Assembly: GCF_030689025.1 (NCBI RefSeq)
Contig: NZ_JAUYWA010000013.1
Span: 1 to 64,000 of the forward strand
From: Oceanobacter sp. 1_MG-2023
Lineage (GTDB): Bacteria > Pseudomonadota > Gammaproteobacteria > Pseudomonadales > Oceanobacteraceae
DNA length: 64,000 nt
Reading direction: 5' to 3'
Part shown: one piece after another, positions 7,737-16,727 of the stretch
Numbering within the stretch: position 1 is the stretch's first letter
Layout of the letters: each line of letters begins with the position of its first letter
Made by a program: the position numbers and the translations under genes
The notes under the pieces: generated by a model
Databases searched by the model: none
Told to the model about the DNA's origin: nothing
What the model saw: only the letters and a program-made list of their open reading frames with translations

Positions 7737-9261
7737 GACCAAGGATTAGCCTCCCAATATCAGCGGCACTGGCGTCGCCGGGCAGTTCTCCGGTAATTTT
7801 ACCGGCGCTGATCACACAGATACGATCAGACAGCGCCATGATTTCTTCCACATCTTCACTGACCAACAGGCAAGCAGCCCCTTGGGCGACCGCTTCACGC
7901 AGTCGCTGATGCACCGCCGCTGACGCCCGGATATCCAGGCCGCGGGTGGGCGAATGCGCCAGTAACAGCTTCATGCCGCTGTCGATCTCCCGGGCCAGCA
8001 AGACTTTCTGTGCATTGCCGCCCGACAGCAGGCCCATACGGCCGTGGGGACGCGCCCCGGCAATGTCGTGCTGTTCGATACTGGCTTTGGCTTCACGCTC
8101 CATACGGCGGCGGTTGAGCCAAAAGCGTCCGAAGCGGCCCCTGACCACCGCGGTCAGGGAGAGATTGGCGGCAATCGTCAGGTCGGATGCCAGCGCGGTT
8201 GCCATACGGTCAGCGGGAATCACCCGCAGACCCAGCTGACGGCGCTGATTGGGGGGGAACTCCAGGGCATCGGCACCATCAATCATGACGCTGCCAGCGC
8301 TGGCGGAACGAATACCGTTCAGGGTTTCAACCAGCTCGTGCTGGCCGTTGCCGCCGACACCCGCGAGGCCGAGTATTTCACCGGCCCGAACCCGCAAGCT
8401 GACATCGGTGAGTGCCGGAGCACCGTCATCCCGTTGGGCGTGCAAGTGGGCGATAGCCAGCAGGTCCGGCCCTCGAGGTTGAAGGCTGCTGGTCGTGGTG
8501 TCCGGTGTGCTGCTGGGTGCGACGCTGGATGCCGAGCTGCCCATCATCAGGCTGGCGATTTTTTCGATCGACAGTTGGGTCGTGTCCAGCCCCGCCGCAA
8601 CGGTCTTGCCGCGACGCATAATGGTCACCCGGTGGCTGAAACCCACTACTTCGCGCAGCTTGTGGGTAATCAGGATAATACTGCGGCCGGATTCGGCCAT
8701 GCGACGAATGGCACCGAGCATGGAGCTGGCCTCGGCGTCTGTCAGAACGGCAGTGGGTTCGTCCAGAATCAGAATACGAGCGCCGAGGGCCAACACCTTG
8801 CAGATCTCTGCACGTTGTTTTTCGGCCACCGACAGTTCGCCCACCGGACAGTCCGGGTTGAGCGTAAAGCCAACTTCCCTGGCGGTTGCCAGCAAGGCGT
8901 TGCGGGCGGCGGTGCGGGTCTTCAGGTGAGGATGGTCGTCGGCCGCCAACAACAGGTTTTCTGTTGGCGTCAGCCGATCCACCAGCCGGAAATGCTGATG
9001 TACCATGCCGATCCCATGGCGCGCACTGTCCGAGGGCTTGCCGATAATCAGCGGCAACCCCTCCAGTGTCAGGGAACCGGCATCGGCGCTGTAGACGCCG
9101 ATCAGGATATTCATCAGCGTCGATTTTCCGGCGCCGTTCTCGCCGAGCAAGGCATGCACCTCGCCCTTGGCCAGATCGAACGAGACACCCTCAAGCACGC
9201 GATGGATATCAAAGCTTTTATCGATGGCGCTCAGTGTTAACAGGGGAGCCCCCTGGCTCAT
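7729..9261 (-). CDS. ABC transporter ATP-binding protein, BMP-type importer (two ATPase domains)
   Basis: A 510-residue cytoplasmic protein with two fused ABC domains, as in YufO/NupO. Domain 1 has a full Walker A, GENGAGKST, a Q-loop in GMVHQHFRL, signature LSVAEKQR (the usual variant in this family) and Walker B ILILDEPTA. In domain 2 the Walker A is the degenerate GVGGNGQHE, normal for the second half of sugar and nucleoside importers, with signature LSGGNAQK. The start overlaps the end of the binding-protein gene by ATGA and the end overlaps the permease gene, so all four transporter genes are tightly coupled. It drives uptake of a substrate that the surrounding genes suggest is a nucleobase. 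Confidence 0.92.
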   Translation of the reverse strand: MSQGAPLLTLSAIDKSFDIHRVLEGVSFDLAKGEVHALLGENGAGKSTLMNILIGVYSADAGSLTLEGLPLIIGKPSDSARHGIGMVHQHFRLVDRLTPTENLLLAADDHPHLKTRTAARNALLATAREVGFTLNPDCPVGELSVAEKQRAEICKVLALGARILILDEPTAVLTDAEASSMLGAIRRMAESGRSIILITHKLREVVGFSHRVTIMRRGKTVAAGLDTTQLSIEKIASLMMGSSASSVAPSSTPDTTTSSLQPRGPDLLAIAHLHAQRDDGAPALTDVSLRVRAGEILGLAGVGGNGQHELVETLNGIRSASAGSVMIDGADALEFPPNQRRQLGLRVIPADRMATALASDLTIAANLSLTAVVRGRFGRFWLNRRRMEREAKASIEQHDIAGARPHGRMGLLSGGNAQKVLLAREIDSGMKLLLAHSPTRGLDIRASAAVHQRLREAVAQGAACLLVSEDVEEIMALSDRICVISAGKITGELPGDASAADIGRLILGHE

Positions 9262-10355
9262 TGGGCGCCTCCCTGCGTACCTTTCACCAGATAATCCATG
9301 GACCAGAGTTGCTCGTCATCAAGAGAGGCGCCGCTGGCCAGCTTTTCGCTGCCATCCTGGGCCAGGATCGGGCCATCAAAAGGGGTCATCTCTCCCGCGA
9401 TGATGGCGGCCCGTTGCGTGGCGATGGTTTGTTTGACCGCCGCCGGAACGCTGTCTGGCAGTGGCGTGATATCCACAACGCCTTCCGCCAAACCCGGGAA
9501 TGCACCGTATTCAGACGGTTCCCAGGTGCCTGCAGCGATCGCCTCGATAGTTGGAACCAGGTATTTGTCCCAGTGGAAAGTGACCGAGGTCAGATGGCCT
9601 TTGGGGGCATTGGCGCTCATATCCAGCTGGAAGCCAATACTGTATTTGTCTGCTTTTTCCGCTTCGGTGAAAGGCGCGGCGGAAGACAGGTTATTGGCAA
9701 CAACGGAGACGTTTTGCTCCAACAGGGATTTGGCCCCTTGACCTTCTTTTACCGGGTCCCACCAGGAGTTGGTGTAGAGCACCGCTACCGACGCATCTGG
9801 TTTGCTGACCTGAACCCCTCGGGTAAAGCCGTTGATATCCCAGTTGACCACGCTGACGGGGAAGCCGGCCAACATGCCCAGTTTATTGCTATCGGCCATG
9901 GCCCCGGCGGCAATACCTGCCAGATACCAGCCTTCATACGTGCGGGCATAGAAGCTTTCGAGGTTGTCGGCATTACGGGTGCCGGAGGCATTGACGAACG
10001 CTACATTGGGGTATTTTTCCGCCGCTTCCGCGATGCCATCGGAGTAACCGTAGGTAGTACCGACAATAATGTTGAATCCCCGCTGAACGTACAGATCAAT
10101 GGCGTTTTTCAGGGCGCTGGCATCTTCCGGGATGCTTTCAGCCACAGCGATCGGGTAGCCCAGCTTGTCGGCGACGACTTGACGCGCATCGTCGAGCGCC
10201 TCGTTCCAACCACCATCCCGGGCAGTCGCGGCATAAATAAATGCGATTTTGGGTTCACCTTTCAGCTGAAAAGCATCAGCCTGAGCCAGATTCGGCAGCA
10301 GGCTGGCGCTGAGAAGTGTCAGGGATAGTGCTGAAGCAAAGACAGGGTTACGCAT
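9258..10355 (-). CDS. BMP family ABC transporter substrate-binding protein
   Basis: A 365-residue periplasmic protein. The N-terminus carries a Sec signal peptide ending LAQADA; there is no lipobox Cys, so it is probably soluble in the periplasm. The core has the BMP/Med/PnrA-type sequence: PKIAFIYAATARDGGWNEA, then GFNIIVGTTYGYSDGI, YPNVAFVNASGT, and TYEGWYLAGIAAGAM. Characterised family members bind purine nucleosides or related compounds, and PA0144-type proteins lie beside purine-degrading enzymes. It is the first transporter gene, 41 bases after the dioxygenase, and overlaps the ATPase start by four bases. The exact ligand cannot be read from the sequence. Confidence 0.9.
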   Translation of the reverse strand: MRNPVFASALSLTLLSASLLPNLAQADAFQLKGEPKIAFIYAATARDGGWNEALDDARQVVADKLGYPIAVAESIPEDASALKNAIDLYVQRGFNIIVGTTYGYSDGIAEAAEKYPNVAFVNASGTRNADNLESFYARTYEGWYLAGIAAGAMADSNKLGMLAGFPVSVVNWDINGFTRGVQVSKPDASVAVLYTNSWWDPVKEGQGAKSLLEQNVSVVANNLSSAAPFTEAEKADKYSIGFQLDMSANAPKGHLTSVTFHWDKYLVPTIEAIAAGTWEPSEYGAFPGLAEGVVDITPLPDSVPAAVKQTIATQRAAIIAGEMTPFDGPILAQDGSEKLASGASLDDEQLWSMDYLVKGTQGGAQ

Positions 10356-10396
10356 CGGTTGGATTCTCCGGTTGGGTGCGGGGTGAGCGCTGTCCT

Positions 10397-11437
10397 TCAG
10401 GACGGCGTCTCCGTGCTGCGATGGGCATAGGTTTCGTTAAAACGTGACTGGATGTAGTCGCTGGCCTTGATCGGTTCAAACTGGGCTGGCCAATCCGGGC
10501 GTTGACATGAAGGTAATACTTCAATCATGGCGTCGGAGTTGGTGCCGTAGAAAAACGGAATGGAGTAGCGTTGCTTGCCGGAGCGGTTAATGGCGCGGTG
10601 CAGGGTGGAGGCGAAATAGCCATTGGTCCAGCGCGCCATCAGGTCGCCGACATTGACGATAAAGGCGCCGGGGATCGGTGGCGCCTGTATCCATTCGCCA
10701 GCGCAGTTCAGTACCTGTAACGATGGTGTTTCATCGGTACAGAGAATGGTGAAACACTCGTAATCGGAATGAGGGCCGATGCCGATCTGGCGTTCATCGA
10801 TGGGGCCTTCCTGGCTCGGGTAAGAGAGTACCCGCATCTGGGCCATGGGTTTGTTGCTGAGGGGGGCAAAAAAATCGGCTTTCAGATCCAGTGCCAGCGC
10901 GAAGGCAGAGAAGATTTTTTGTCCAAAATCCAGTACCGCACGCTGGTAATCGAGCAGGGCATCCTTGAAACCGGGCAGGTTTTCCGGCCATTGATTGGGG
11001 CCATAACCAAATTTGCCAGCCATAACGTCAGGGTCATCGGCAGGCAGGTCGAGGGCAATATCGAAACCTTCATGCAGGTCGCCCAGCCCTTCGGCATTGG
11101 TGTTTTCTTCCAGCAATCCGGTGTAACCGCGCAGGTTGGGCGATTGGGCAATATCGACTTTTATCTTGTCTTCCAGCGGCTGATCAAAAAACAGCTGCGC
11201 TGCCTTGAATGTCTGTGCGATTACCTGCTCAGGCACCTCATGGCCTTTGGCATAGAAAAAACCGACTTCGGTACAGGCCCGGCGCACGGCTTCACCAACA
11301 GCGGCCCAGGCCGCGCTGTCATCGGAATACATGGCGGAAAAATCAATCACCGGAATGGATGAGAAAGGCACCGCGAGGCTGTCCAGGTCGTTGTTTTTGA
11401 CGGCGCGGGGGCCGTTACCCGTCATCACTGTTGCCAT
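10397..11437 (-). CDS. 2-oxoglutarate/Fe(II)-dependent dioxygenase, isopenicillin N synthase-like
   Basis: A 346-residue cytoplasmic oxygenase. It has the N-terminal DIOX_N-like part (IPVIDFSAMY, then VGFFYAKGH) and the C-terminal double-stranded beta-helix. The iron ligands H223-x-D225 (GPHSDYECF) and H280 (STLHRAINR) are present, as is the 2-oxoglutarate-binding R290-x-S292 (QRYSIPFF). This subfamily includes fungal thymine 7-hydroxylase and uncharacterised bacterial enzymes found beside purine or pyrimidine catabolic genes. Here it lies between a CodA-like deaminase and a nucleobase-type importer, so I infer that it hydroxylates a free nucleobase or derivative. Thymine is a candidate if the deaminase makes thymine from 5-methylcytosine. 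The substrate is unproven. Confidence 0.85.
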   Translation of the reverse strand: MATVMTGNGPRAVKNNDLDSLAVPFSSIPVIDFSAMYSDDSAAWAAVGEAVRRACTEVGFFYAKGHEVPEQVIAQTFKAAQLFFDQPLEDKIKVDIAQSPNLRGYTGLLEENTNAEGLGDLHEGFDIALDLPADDPDVMAGKFGYGPNQWPENLPGFKDALLDYQRAVLDFGQKIFSAFALALDLKADFFAPLSNKPMAQMRVLSYPSQEGPIDERQIGIGPHSDYECFTILCTDETPSLQVLNCAGEWIQAPPIPGAFIVNVGDLMARWTNGYFASTLHRAINRSGKQRYSIPFFYGTNSDAMIEVLPSCQRPDWPAQFEPIKASDYIQSRFNETYAHRSTETPS

Positions 11438-11561
11438 GATAAATTCCTGAGTTGGCTTTTGTTCGGTTTTTGGCTGTGCACTTTGTTCGCCTGAGACCCG
11501 GTTTGTTAAGTCTCTGTCAGTAGACTAGAGCAAGGGCTATACCAAGTAATAAAGGGCTTTG

Positions 11562-11576
11562 GCGGAAAATTTCCGC
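11562..11576. promoter_or_regulatory. 15-bp palindrome GCGGAAA-A-TTTCCGC
   Basis: The seven-base arms are exact reverse complements around one A. It lies about 125 bases upstream of the dioxygenase start codon, inside the regulatory spacer. It is a possible operator; the protein that binds it is unknown. Confidence 0.4.
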
Positions 11577-11610
11577 AGTGGATAATGAACACCATATGCC
11601 AGAAAGGTAT

Positions 11611-11623
11611 GTGCAGGTTGCAC
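11611..11623. promoter_or_regulatory. Candidate operator GTGCA-N3-TGCAC, copy 1
   Basis: A perfect 5-bp inverted repeat with a three-base spacer (GGT). The same palindrome, with spacer ATA, lies at 14639-14651 upstream of the pucR-like gene of this cluster. I infer a binding site for the PucR-type regulator. Confidence 0.4.
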
Positions 11624-11778
11624 TGTTTGTTCTGATTTGATGGTGGGCTGGCGGCGCAGCGTAAAGACTGGTTCCCTTACGCCGCAAAAGCCGTTTTCTG
11701 TCTGCTGTTTTTTTGCTCTCTATCAGTGCGTTGTCCGGCGATAACCGGTCGGTATTGGGCATGGTGGGGTAGCGGCCA

Positions 11779-13029
11779 TCATGCGGACAGATACGTGTCG
11801 CTGATTACTCGCGCCGGTGTGCGTTGCATGATGATGTTGCCCTGGCGGACAGACAGCAGCACGTCACCCTGCTTGCGTAATACGCTGTAGTCATCTTCGC
11901 CATCGAGCAGGATAAAGCTGCCGGGCTTGCCGATCTCGATGCCGTAGTGCGCCTGGATATTCAGGGTGCGGGCACTGTTGTCGGTAATCAGGTCCAGTGC
12001 GGTTGCAAAATCACGATAGCCCATCATCTGACAGATATGCAGGCCAAAATCCAGACTGCGCAGCAGCTTGCCGTTACCAAGGGAATACCAGGGGTCAATA
12101 ATGGAATCTTCAGCAAAACAGACGTTGATACCGGCTTCGTTCAGCTCTTTGACCCGGGTCAGGCCGCGCCGTTTGGGGTAACTGTCGAACCGGCCCTGCA
12201 AGTGAATACTTTCGGTCGGGCAGGAAATAAAATTGATGCCGGCGTTCTTGAGCAAACGGAACAGCTTGGAGCAGTAAGCGTTGTCGTAGGAGTGCATGGC
12301 GGTGGTATGGCTGGCGGTGACCCGGGGGCCGAGTTCATGCCGCAGGGCTTCATAGGCCAGTACTTCAAGAAAACGGGAATGAGGGTCATCGATCTCATCA
12401 CAGTGCACATCCACCAGACGGTCGTATTTTTGCGCCAGCTTGATCACGGTTTGCATCGACTCGACACCCAGCTCGCGGGTGTATTCAAAGTGCGGAATAC
12501 CGCCGACCACATCGGCACCAAATTCCAGCGCTTCCTCCATCAATCGCAGCCCATTGGGAAACGAGAGCAGGCCATCCTGAGGAAAGGCGACGACCTGGAG
12601 TTCGATCTTGTCCTTGAGTTCATCGCGCAGGGTGCACAGGGTCTTGAGTCCGACCAGGCTGGGGTCGGAGGTATCGGCATGGGTCCGTATATGTTGCACA
12701 CCATTCTGGACCAGCAACTCGATGGTATCGAGCACGCGGCGGCGAATGTCGGCCTCGTTCAGCATCGGTTTGCGTTCACCCCAGCGTTCAATGCCTTCGA
12801 ACAGGGTGCCGCTCTGGTTCCAGTTTGGTTCGCCAGCGGTCAGTGCCGCATCAAGGTGAATATGAGGTTCAACAAAAGGCGCGCATAACAAGGTGCCGGC
12901 GGCGTCGATGGCGTCTGCGGGGCAAGGCAGAGCAGCGCTTTGTGGCGTTATCTGGCTGAATACGCCGTCGGTGATCTCGAGGCTGTGGAGCTGGGACTTC
13001 TGTCGCAGACGGGCGTTAACGATTTTCAT
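11779..13029 (-). CDS. Cytosine deaminase family amidohydrolase, predicted 5-methylcytosine deaminase
   Basis: A 416-residue cytoplasmic metallohydrolase very similar to E. coli CodA along its length. The metal ligands H56 and H58 (EPHIHLD), H209 (DVHCDE) and D308, and the catalytic E212 and H241 (ASHTTAMHS), are all present, as is the substrate Gln in FPQDG. The key difference is the loop INVCFAEDSIIDPWY: E. coli has GHDD, so the residue after the metal-binding Asp is Ser309 instead of Asp314. In published work, loss of that Asp marked CodA homologues that deaminate 5-methylcytosine to thymine. I therefore predict 5-methylcytosine as substrate, with cytosine or isoguanine as alternatives. 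It follows the pucR-like gene after 10 bases. Confidence 0.85.
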   Translation of the reverse strand: MKIVNARLRQKSQLHSLEITDGVFSQITPQSAALPCPADAIDAAGTLLCAPFVEPHIHLDAALTAGEPNWNQSGTLFEGIERWGERKPMLNEADIRRRVLDTIELLVQNGVQHIRTHADTSDPSLVGLKTLCTLRDELKDKIELQVVAFPQDGLLSFPNGLRLMEEALEFGADVVGGIPHFEYTRELGVESMQTVIKLAQKYDRLVDVHCDEIDDPHSRFLEVLAYEALRHELGPRVTASHTTAMHSYDNAYCSKLFRLLKNAGINFISCPTESIHLQGRFDSYPKRRGLTRVKELNEAGINVCFAEDSIIDPWYSLGNGKLLRSLDFGLHICQMMGYRDFATALDLITDNSARTLNIQAHYGIEIGKPGSFILLDGEDDYSVLRKQGDVLLSVRQGNIIMQRTPARVISDTYLSA

Positions 13030-13039
13030 GGAAACCTCT

Positions 13040-14293
13040 TCAGAGTTCTTCAGCCTTGGGAGGCTGGGTGTCGATATTGTGATGCTGAAACAGGATCTGC
13101 TCGATCAGCAGGGCATTTTGCAAATTCAGACGCACAAAGGCGTCGCCGAGTCGATGGCCGACCAGCTGTTCAATCCGTTTCAGGCGATGTCTGAGCGTAT
13201 TGCGGTGGATGCCCAGCACTTCAGCGGTCTGTTGCTGGTTGCCGAACAGGTTGAGGTACTGGGTCAGGGTTTCCTTTAGCTGCAGTGACTGATCGTTGCG
13301 GGAAAAACAAAGACTGCCCAGCTGTTGTTGGCAGAACTGGGCCAGCAGGCTGCGTTGCGGAATGGCAGCAAACAGACGGGCGATGCCGAGCTGGTCATAA
13401 AAGAACAGGCGCTGGCCGCCGTGCTGAACGGCAAATTGTACCGCCTGACGGGACTGTTCGACGGCGGAAGACAGTTGGCTGAGGCCCGGTTGCAGATCAC
13501 TGGCCCCGGCGTAGAGCTGCAAGTCCGGCATCCGCTGTTGCAGCTGGTCGAGTGCCGAACTGAGGTCTTCGGCCAGGTCGCTGGCGTGGTCACGTTCGGT
13601 TGGCCAGATGGCGATCAGATCCTGTTCAAGTACCAGCACTGGCCAGTCGATACCCCGGCGTTTCAGTAGTTCGCCAAACTGCTGCTCCAGCTCATTACGC
13701 TGGTTGATCAGCTGCCAATGCTGTTCCTTGTCTTCACTGAGCAGGCGCTGGTGGAAGCCGGAAAGGCGCACGGAGACCACGGTATAGGGGCGGTTGTCGT
13801 TGAGATCCAGTTCGGCTGCCCGTAAATGAATAAGCTCCGGTGCATCGGCAAAACCGTTGATCAGCCGGGTCAGGAACAGCTTGGTGGACTGGCCGATCAG
13901 GTTGTCCTGCACAATGGCGTTGCTGATAACTTCAGTGACCAACACCATTTTCAGGGAGTAGGGTTGCTCCAGAATCGGGAAGTTGAGCGCGTTGGCCAGC
14001 TCCAGCACACCGGCCGGAATCCGGCGGATGTACTCGGGGCCTGTCAGGATCACCAGGCCAGCGACCTGATGCTCAACCGCTTCCTGCACCAGTTGCTTGA
14101 GGTTGGCTTCGCTGCGATGCAGGTTGATGCCGGTGACAAACACCAGCTCGCCCCCGCGAACCCAGGGAGCGATGGTTTCGTTTTCGGCAACATAGGGCCA
14201 GCGAACGGGCCGGTTACCGCCTTGCAGGCCCGCCCGAAAGAGAATTTCCTCCAAACCGGGCAGGCGCGAAATATCGGCGCAGGTGATGGCCAT
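13040..14293 (-). CDS. PucR family transcriptional regulator
   Basis: A 417-residue regulator. The N-terminal PucR domain (about residues 8-125) contains RPVRWPYVAENETIAPWVRGGELV and the GLVILTGPEYIRRIP segment. The C-terminus holds the PucR-type helix-turn-helix, LFGNQQQTAEVLGIHRNTLR followed by RLKRIEQLVGH. PucR proteins control purine and other nitrogen catabolic genes and often sense pathway metabolites. It is the first gene of the minus-strand unit, 10 bases before the CodA-like gene, which supports local control of the nucleobase cluster. The palindromes at 11611 and 14639 are candidate targets. Ligand and sign of regulation are unknown. Confidence 0.9.
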   Translation of the reverse strand: MAITCADISRLPGLEEILFRAGLQGGNRPVRWPYVAENETIAPWVRGGELVFVTGINLHRSEANLKQLVQEAVEHQVAGLVILTGPEYIRRIPAGVLELANALNFPILEQPYSLKMVLVTEVISNAIVQDNLIGQSTKLFLTRLINGFADAPELIHLRAAELDLNDNRPYTVVSVRLSGFHQRLLSEDKEQHWQLINQRNELEQQFGELLKRRGIDWPVLVLEQDLIAIWPTERDHASDLAEDLSSALDQLQQRMPDLQLYAGASDLQPGLSQLSSAVEQSRQAVQFAVQHGGQRLFFYDQLGIARLFAAIPQRSLLAQFCQQQLGSLCFSRNDQSLQLKETLTQYLNLFGNQQQTAEVLGIHRNTLRHRLKRIEQLVGHRLGDAFVRLNLQNALLIEQILFQHHNIDTQPPKAEEL

Positions 14294-14971
14294 CTCAACT
14301 CTCCGTCGTTGTTGGTGCGCTGCGGAACCGGCAGTGACGCTGGTGGGCCTGTCGATCTGTGTGTTGGTCAGTCTGTTGGTCTGAGTGTCGATTGATGTAG
14401 TGATCGATCAGGGTGGACAGCTTTATGGCTGGCTCGGCGAAAGGGAGTGCCGTTGGATGTTTCTGATTGGGCACTTCGCTTAACAAGTTGTCTGGGTGTT
14501 GCATCGCCTGCTCCGTCTGGTTTTATCCATGGTCGTTTTGCCTGAGTGCAGATAAAGCAAGGCTTGTTCCAGTCTTCAGGGAGGCTTGTGGCGGTTAATG
14601 CTGGTGGTCGGTATCGGTGGCTTTCTGGTTTATATGTTGTGCAATATGCACATTAATAATAAGCGGGCAGGGAATACGGATAAGTGGGCAGGCGGTGGCT
14701 GCCCTGTGCCGGTTCATTGAATGCTTTATTGGAGGGCAGGGTGATGGGTTGGGTGAAAGGCAATGAAATGGCAAGAGAATAGCCCGGCCTGACAGGAGGA
14801 TTCCCGGTTCATCAAGAGAACGGCTGTGCCCGGTTGCAGCATGGATTCTGCACAAGGTCGCAAAATCGTGAGTTTTTGAGTCTGGAGCGGGTGCGTCCTT
14901 CACCCGGAGCGCTGAATTTGCGATACTCGCCTTCCTTTCCTGTTTATCGATATCAATCTGATTCCCTGCTT
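14294..14971. other. 678-bp intergenic region between the pucR-like gene and argS
   Basis: Divergent regulatory region. I see no supported gene; the reading frames here are short, low in family-like content and lack ribosome binding sites. It contains the palindrome at 14639-14651 and must hold the promoters of both the regulator and argS. Confidence 0.5.
14639..14651. promoter_or_regulatory. Candidate operator GTGCA-N3-TGCAC, copy 2
   Basis: A perfect 5-bp inverted repeat with spacer ATA, in an AT-rich setting, matching the copy at 11611-11623. It lies about 345 bases upstream of the pucR-like start, which is far, so a long leader or a looping role would be needed. Confidence 0.35.
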
Positions 14972-16657
14972 ATGAAACCGCAAATTGCTGAGCTGTTGTC
15001 CGCCGCCGTTGTCACCCTCAAAGATCAGGATGTGATTCCTGCCACCCATGAAGTGCGCATTCAGATCGATAATACCCGTGACAAGGCCCATGGCGATCTC
15101 GCCACCAACCTGGCTTTGACTCTGGCCAAACCGGCGGGCAAAAACCCTCGGGAACTGGCGCAGCGGCTGGTGGATGCCTTGCCTGCAACGCCCTTGATCG
15201 AAAAGGTTGAAATCGCAGGTCCTGGCTTTATCAATTTTTACCTCAGTCAGGCCTCAACCAGTCATCTGGTACGAGCAGTGCTGGAAGCGGGTGCAGACTA
15301 CGGTCGTAATCGCTCGGGTGCGGGCAAAAAAGTGCAGGTGGAATTTGTCTCGGCCAACCCCACCGGGCCACTGCATATTGGTCATGGTCGTGGTGCCGCC
15401 GTCGGGGATTGTCTCTGCCGCCTGCTGGATGCCAATGGCTGGGAAGTGACCAGTGAGTTTTATTACAACGATGCCGGGCAGCAGATCAATAATCTGGCGC
15501 TGTCGGTACAGTCCCGTTGCAAGGGCCTGACCCCGGACGACGAAGGCTGGCCAGAAAACGGCTATCGCGGTGATTACATTACCGATCTGGCCGCCAGCTA
15601 TATGAATGGTGACGTGGTGGAAGCCGCCGACCAGCGTTATACCGGTGCCAAGGATGCTGATGACCTGGAAGCCATTCGCCACTTCGCGGTAGCCTATCTG
15701 CGTCGTGAACAGGATCTTGATCTCAAGGCCTTTGCGGTCGACTTTGATGTCTATTTTCTCGAATCCTCGCTCTACCATGAGGGCAAGGTGAACAACACGG
15801 TTGAACGGCTGATCGACAGCGGTTACACCTACGAAGACGGTGGCGCCCTGTGGCTGAAAACCACCGAATTCGGCGATGACAAAGACCGCGTGATGCGTAA
15901 ATCCGATGGGGGTTTCACCTACTTTGTCCCGGATGTGGCTTACCATCTGGATAAATGGCAGCGTGGCTTCGAGCGGGTTGTTAACGAACAGGGCGCGGAT
16001 CACCACAGCACCATTACCCGTGTACGCGCCGGATTACAGGCACTGGATGTTGGTATTCCCCAAGGCTGGCCGGATTACGTGCTGCATCAGATGGTGACGG
16101 TGATGCGGGGCGGCGAAGAAGTGAAAATATCCAAGCGAGCAGGCAGTTACGTGACCCTGCGAGACCTGATCGATGAAGTTGGCCGCGATGCGACCCGTTA
16201 TTTCCTGGCGGCGCGCAAGGCCGACAGTCAGTTGACCTTTGATATCGACCTCGCCCGTGAGCAGTCTTCCGATAACCCGGTGTACTATATTCAATACGCC
16301 CATGCCCGGGTTCGCTCCATTTTCCGCAAGCTGGCGGAATCGGGTCTGAGCTGGGATAGCGCCACCGGATTGGCTGCGCTGGAGCATTTGCAGCTGGATT
16401 CCGAGAAAGAACTTATCGTGAAGCTGGGACGTTTTCCAGAAGTGGTCAAAGCCGCGGGTGCCGCCAACGAACCGCATCAGGTGGCCAATTATCTCAAGGA
16501 TCTGGCCGGTGATTTCCACACTTATTACAACTCTGAGAAAACACTGGTCGACGACGAAGGCTTGCGTAACGCTCGTCTGACATTGGCAGAAGCTGTACGT
16601 CAGGTGATTGCCAACGGTTTGTACCTGCTGGGTGTCAGTGCTCCGGACGTTATGTAA
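14972..16657 (+). CDS. argS: Arginyl-tRNA synthetase
   Basis: A 561-residue class I aminoacyl-tRNA synthetase that charges tRNA-Arg. The N-terminal ArgS-specific domain is followed by the HIGH motif in [11 protein letters not shown] and the ArgS form of the KMSKS region, [16 protein letters not shown]. The C-terminal anticodon-binding DALR domain begins near [16 protein letters not shown] chose the ATG at 14972 (MKPQIAELL) because the family starts there; in-frame codons up to 46 positions earlier do not resemble ArgS. The SPOR-domain gene follows 70 bases later, an order also known in Pseudomonas. Confidence 0.97.
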   Translation: MKPQIAELLSAAVVTLKDQDVIPATHEVRIQIDNTRDKAHGDLATNLALTLAKPAGKNPRELAQRLVDALPATPLIEKVEIAGPGFINFYLSQASTSHLVRAVLEAGADYGRNRSGAGKKVQVEFVSANPTGPLHIGHGRGAAVGDCLCRLLDANGWEVTSEFYYNDAGQQINNLALSVQSRCKGLTPDDEGWPENGYRGDYITDLAASYMNGDVVEAADQRYTGAKDADDLEAIRHFAVAYLRREQDLDLKAFAVDFDVYFLESSLYHEGKVNNTVERLIDSGYTYEDGGALWLKTTEFGDDKDRVMRKSDGGFTYFVPDVAYHLDKWQRGFERVVNEQGADHHSTITRVRAGLQALDVGIPQGWPDYVLHQMVTVMRGGEEVKISKRAGSYVTLRDLIDEVGRDATRYFLAARKADSQLTFDIDLAREQSSDNPVYYIQYAHARVRSIFRKLAESGLSWDSATGLAALEHLQLDSEKELIVKLGRFPEVVKAAGAANEPHQVANYLKDLAGDFHTYYNSEKTLVDDEGLRNARLTLAEAVRQVIANGLYLLGVSAPDVM

Positions 16658-16727
16658 ATCCGCTGGTGATAACGTCCGCTAACACAATTGATTGTTGCCG
16701 CTCACTATTTACCAGGATGATAGAGTT

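Larger units (their letters stand above)
11438..11778. other. 341-bp spacer between the deaminase and dioxygenase genes
   Basis: No gene is supported; an 81-codon minus-strand frame here has no ribosome binding site and no family-like sequence. The spacer holds two palindromes, at 11562-11576 and 11611-11623, so the dioxygenase-transporter operon probably has its own regulated promoter here. Confidence 0.55.

Noticed and set aside
8044..10328. Two long plus-strand frames of about 400 codons opposite the transporter genes
   Set aside because: Antisense mirrors of conserved ATPase and binding-protein genes; their translations have no domain-like pattern.
11517..11762. 81-codon minus-strand frame upstream of the dioxygenase
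   Set aside because: Overlaps two palindromes, lacks a ribosome binding site and has no recognisable protein features.
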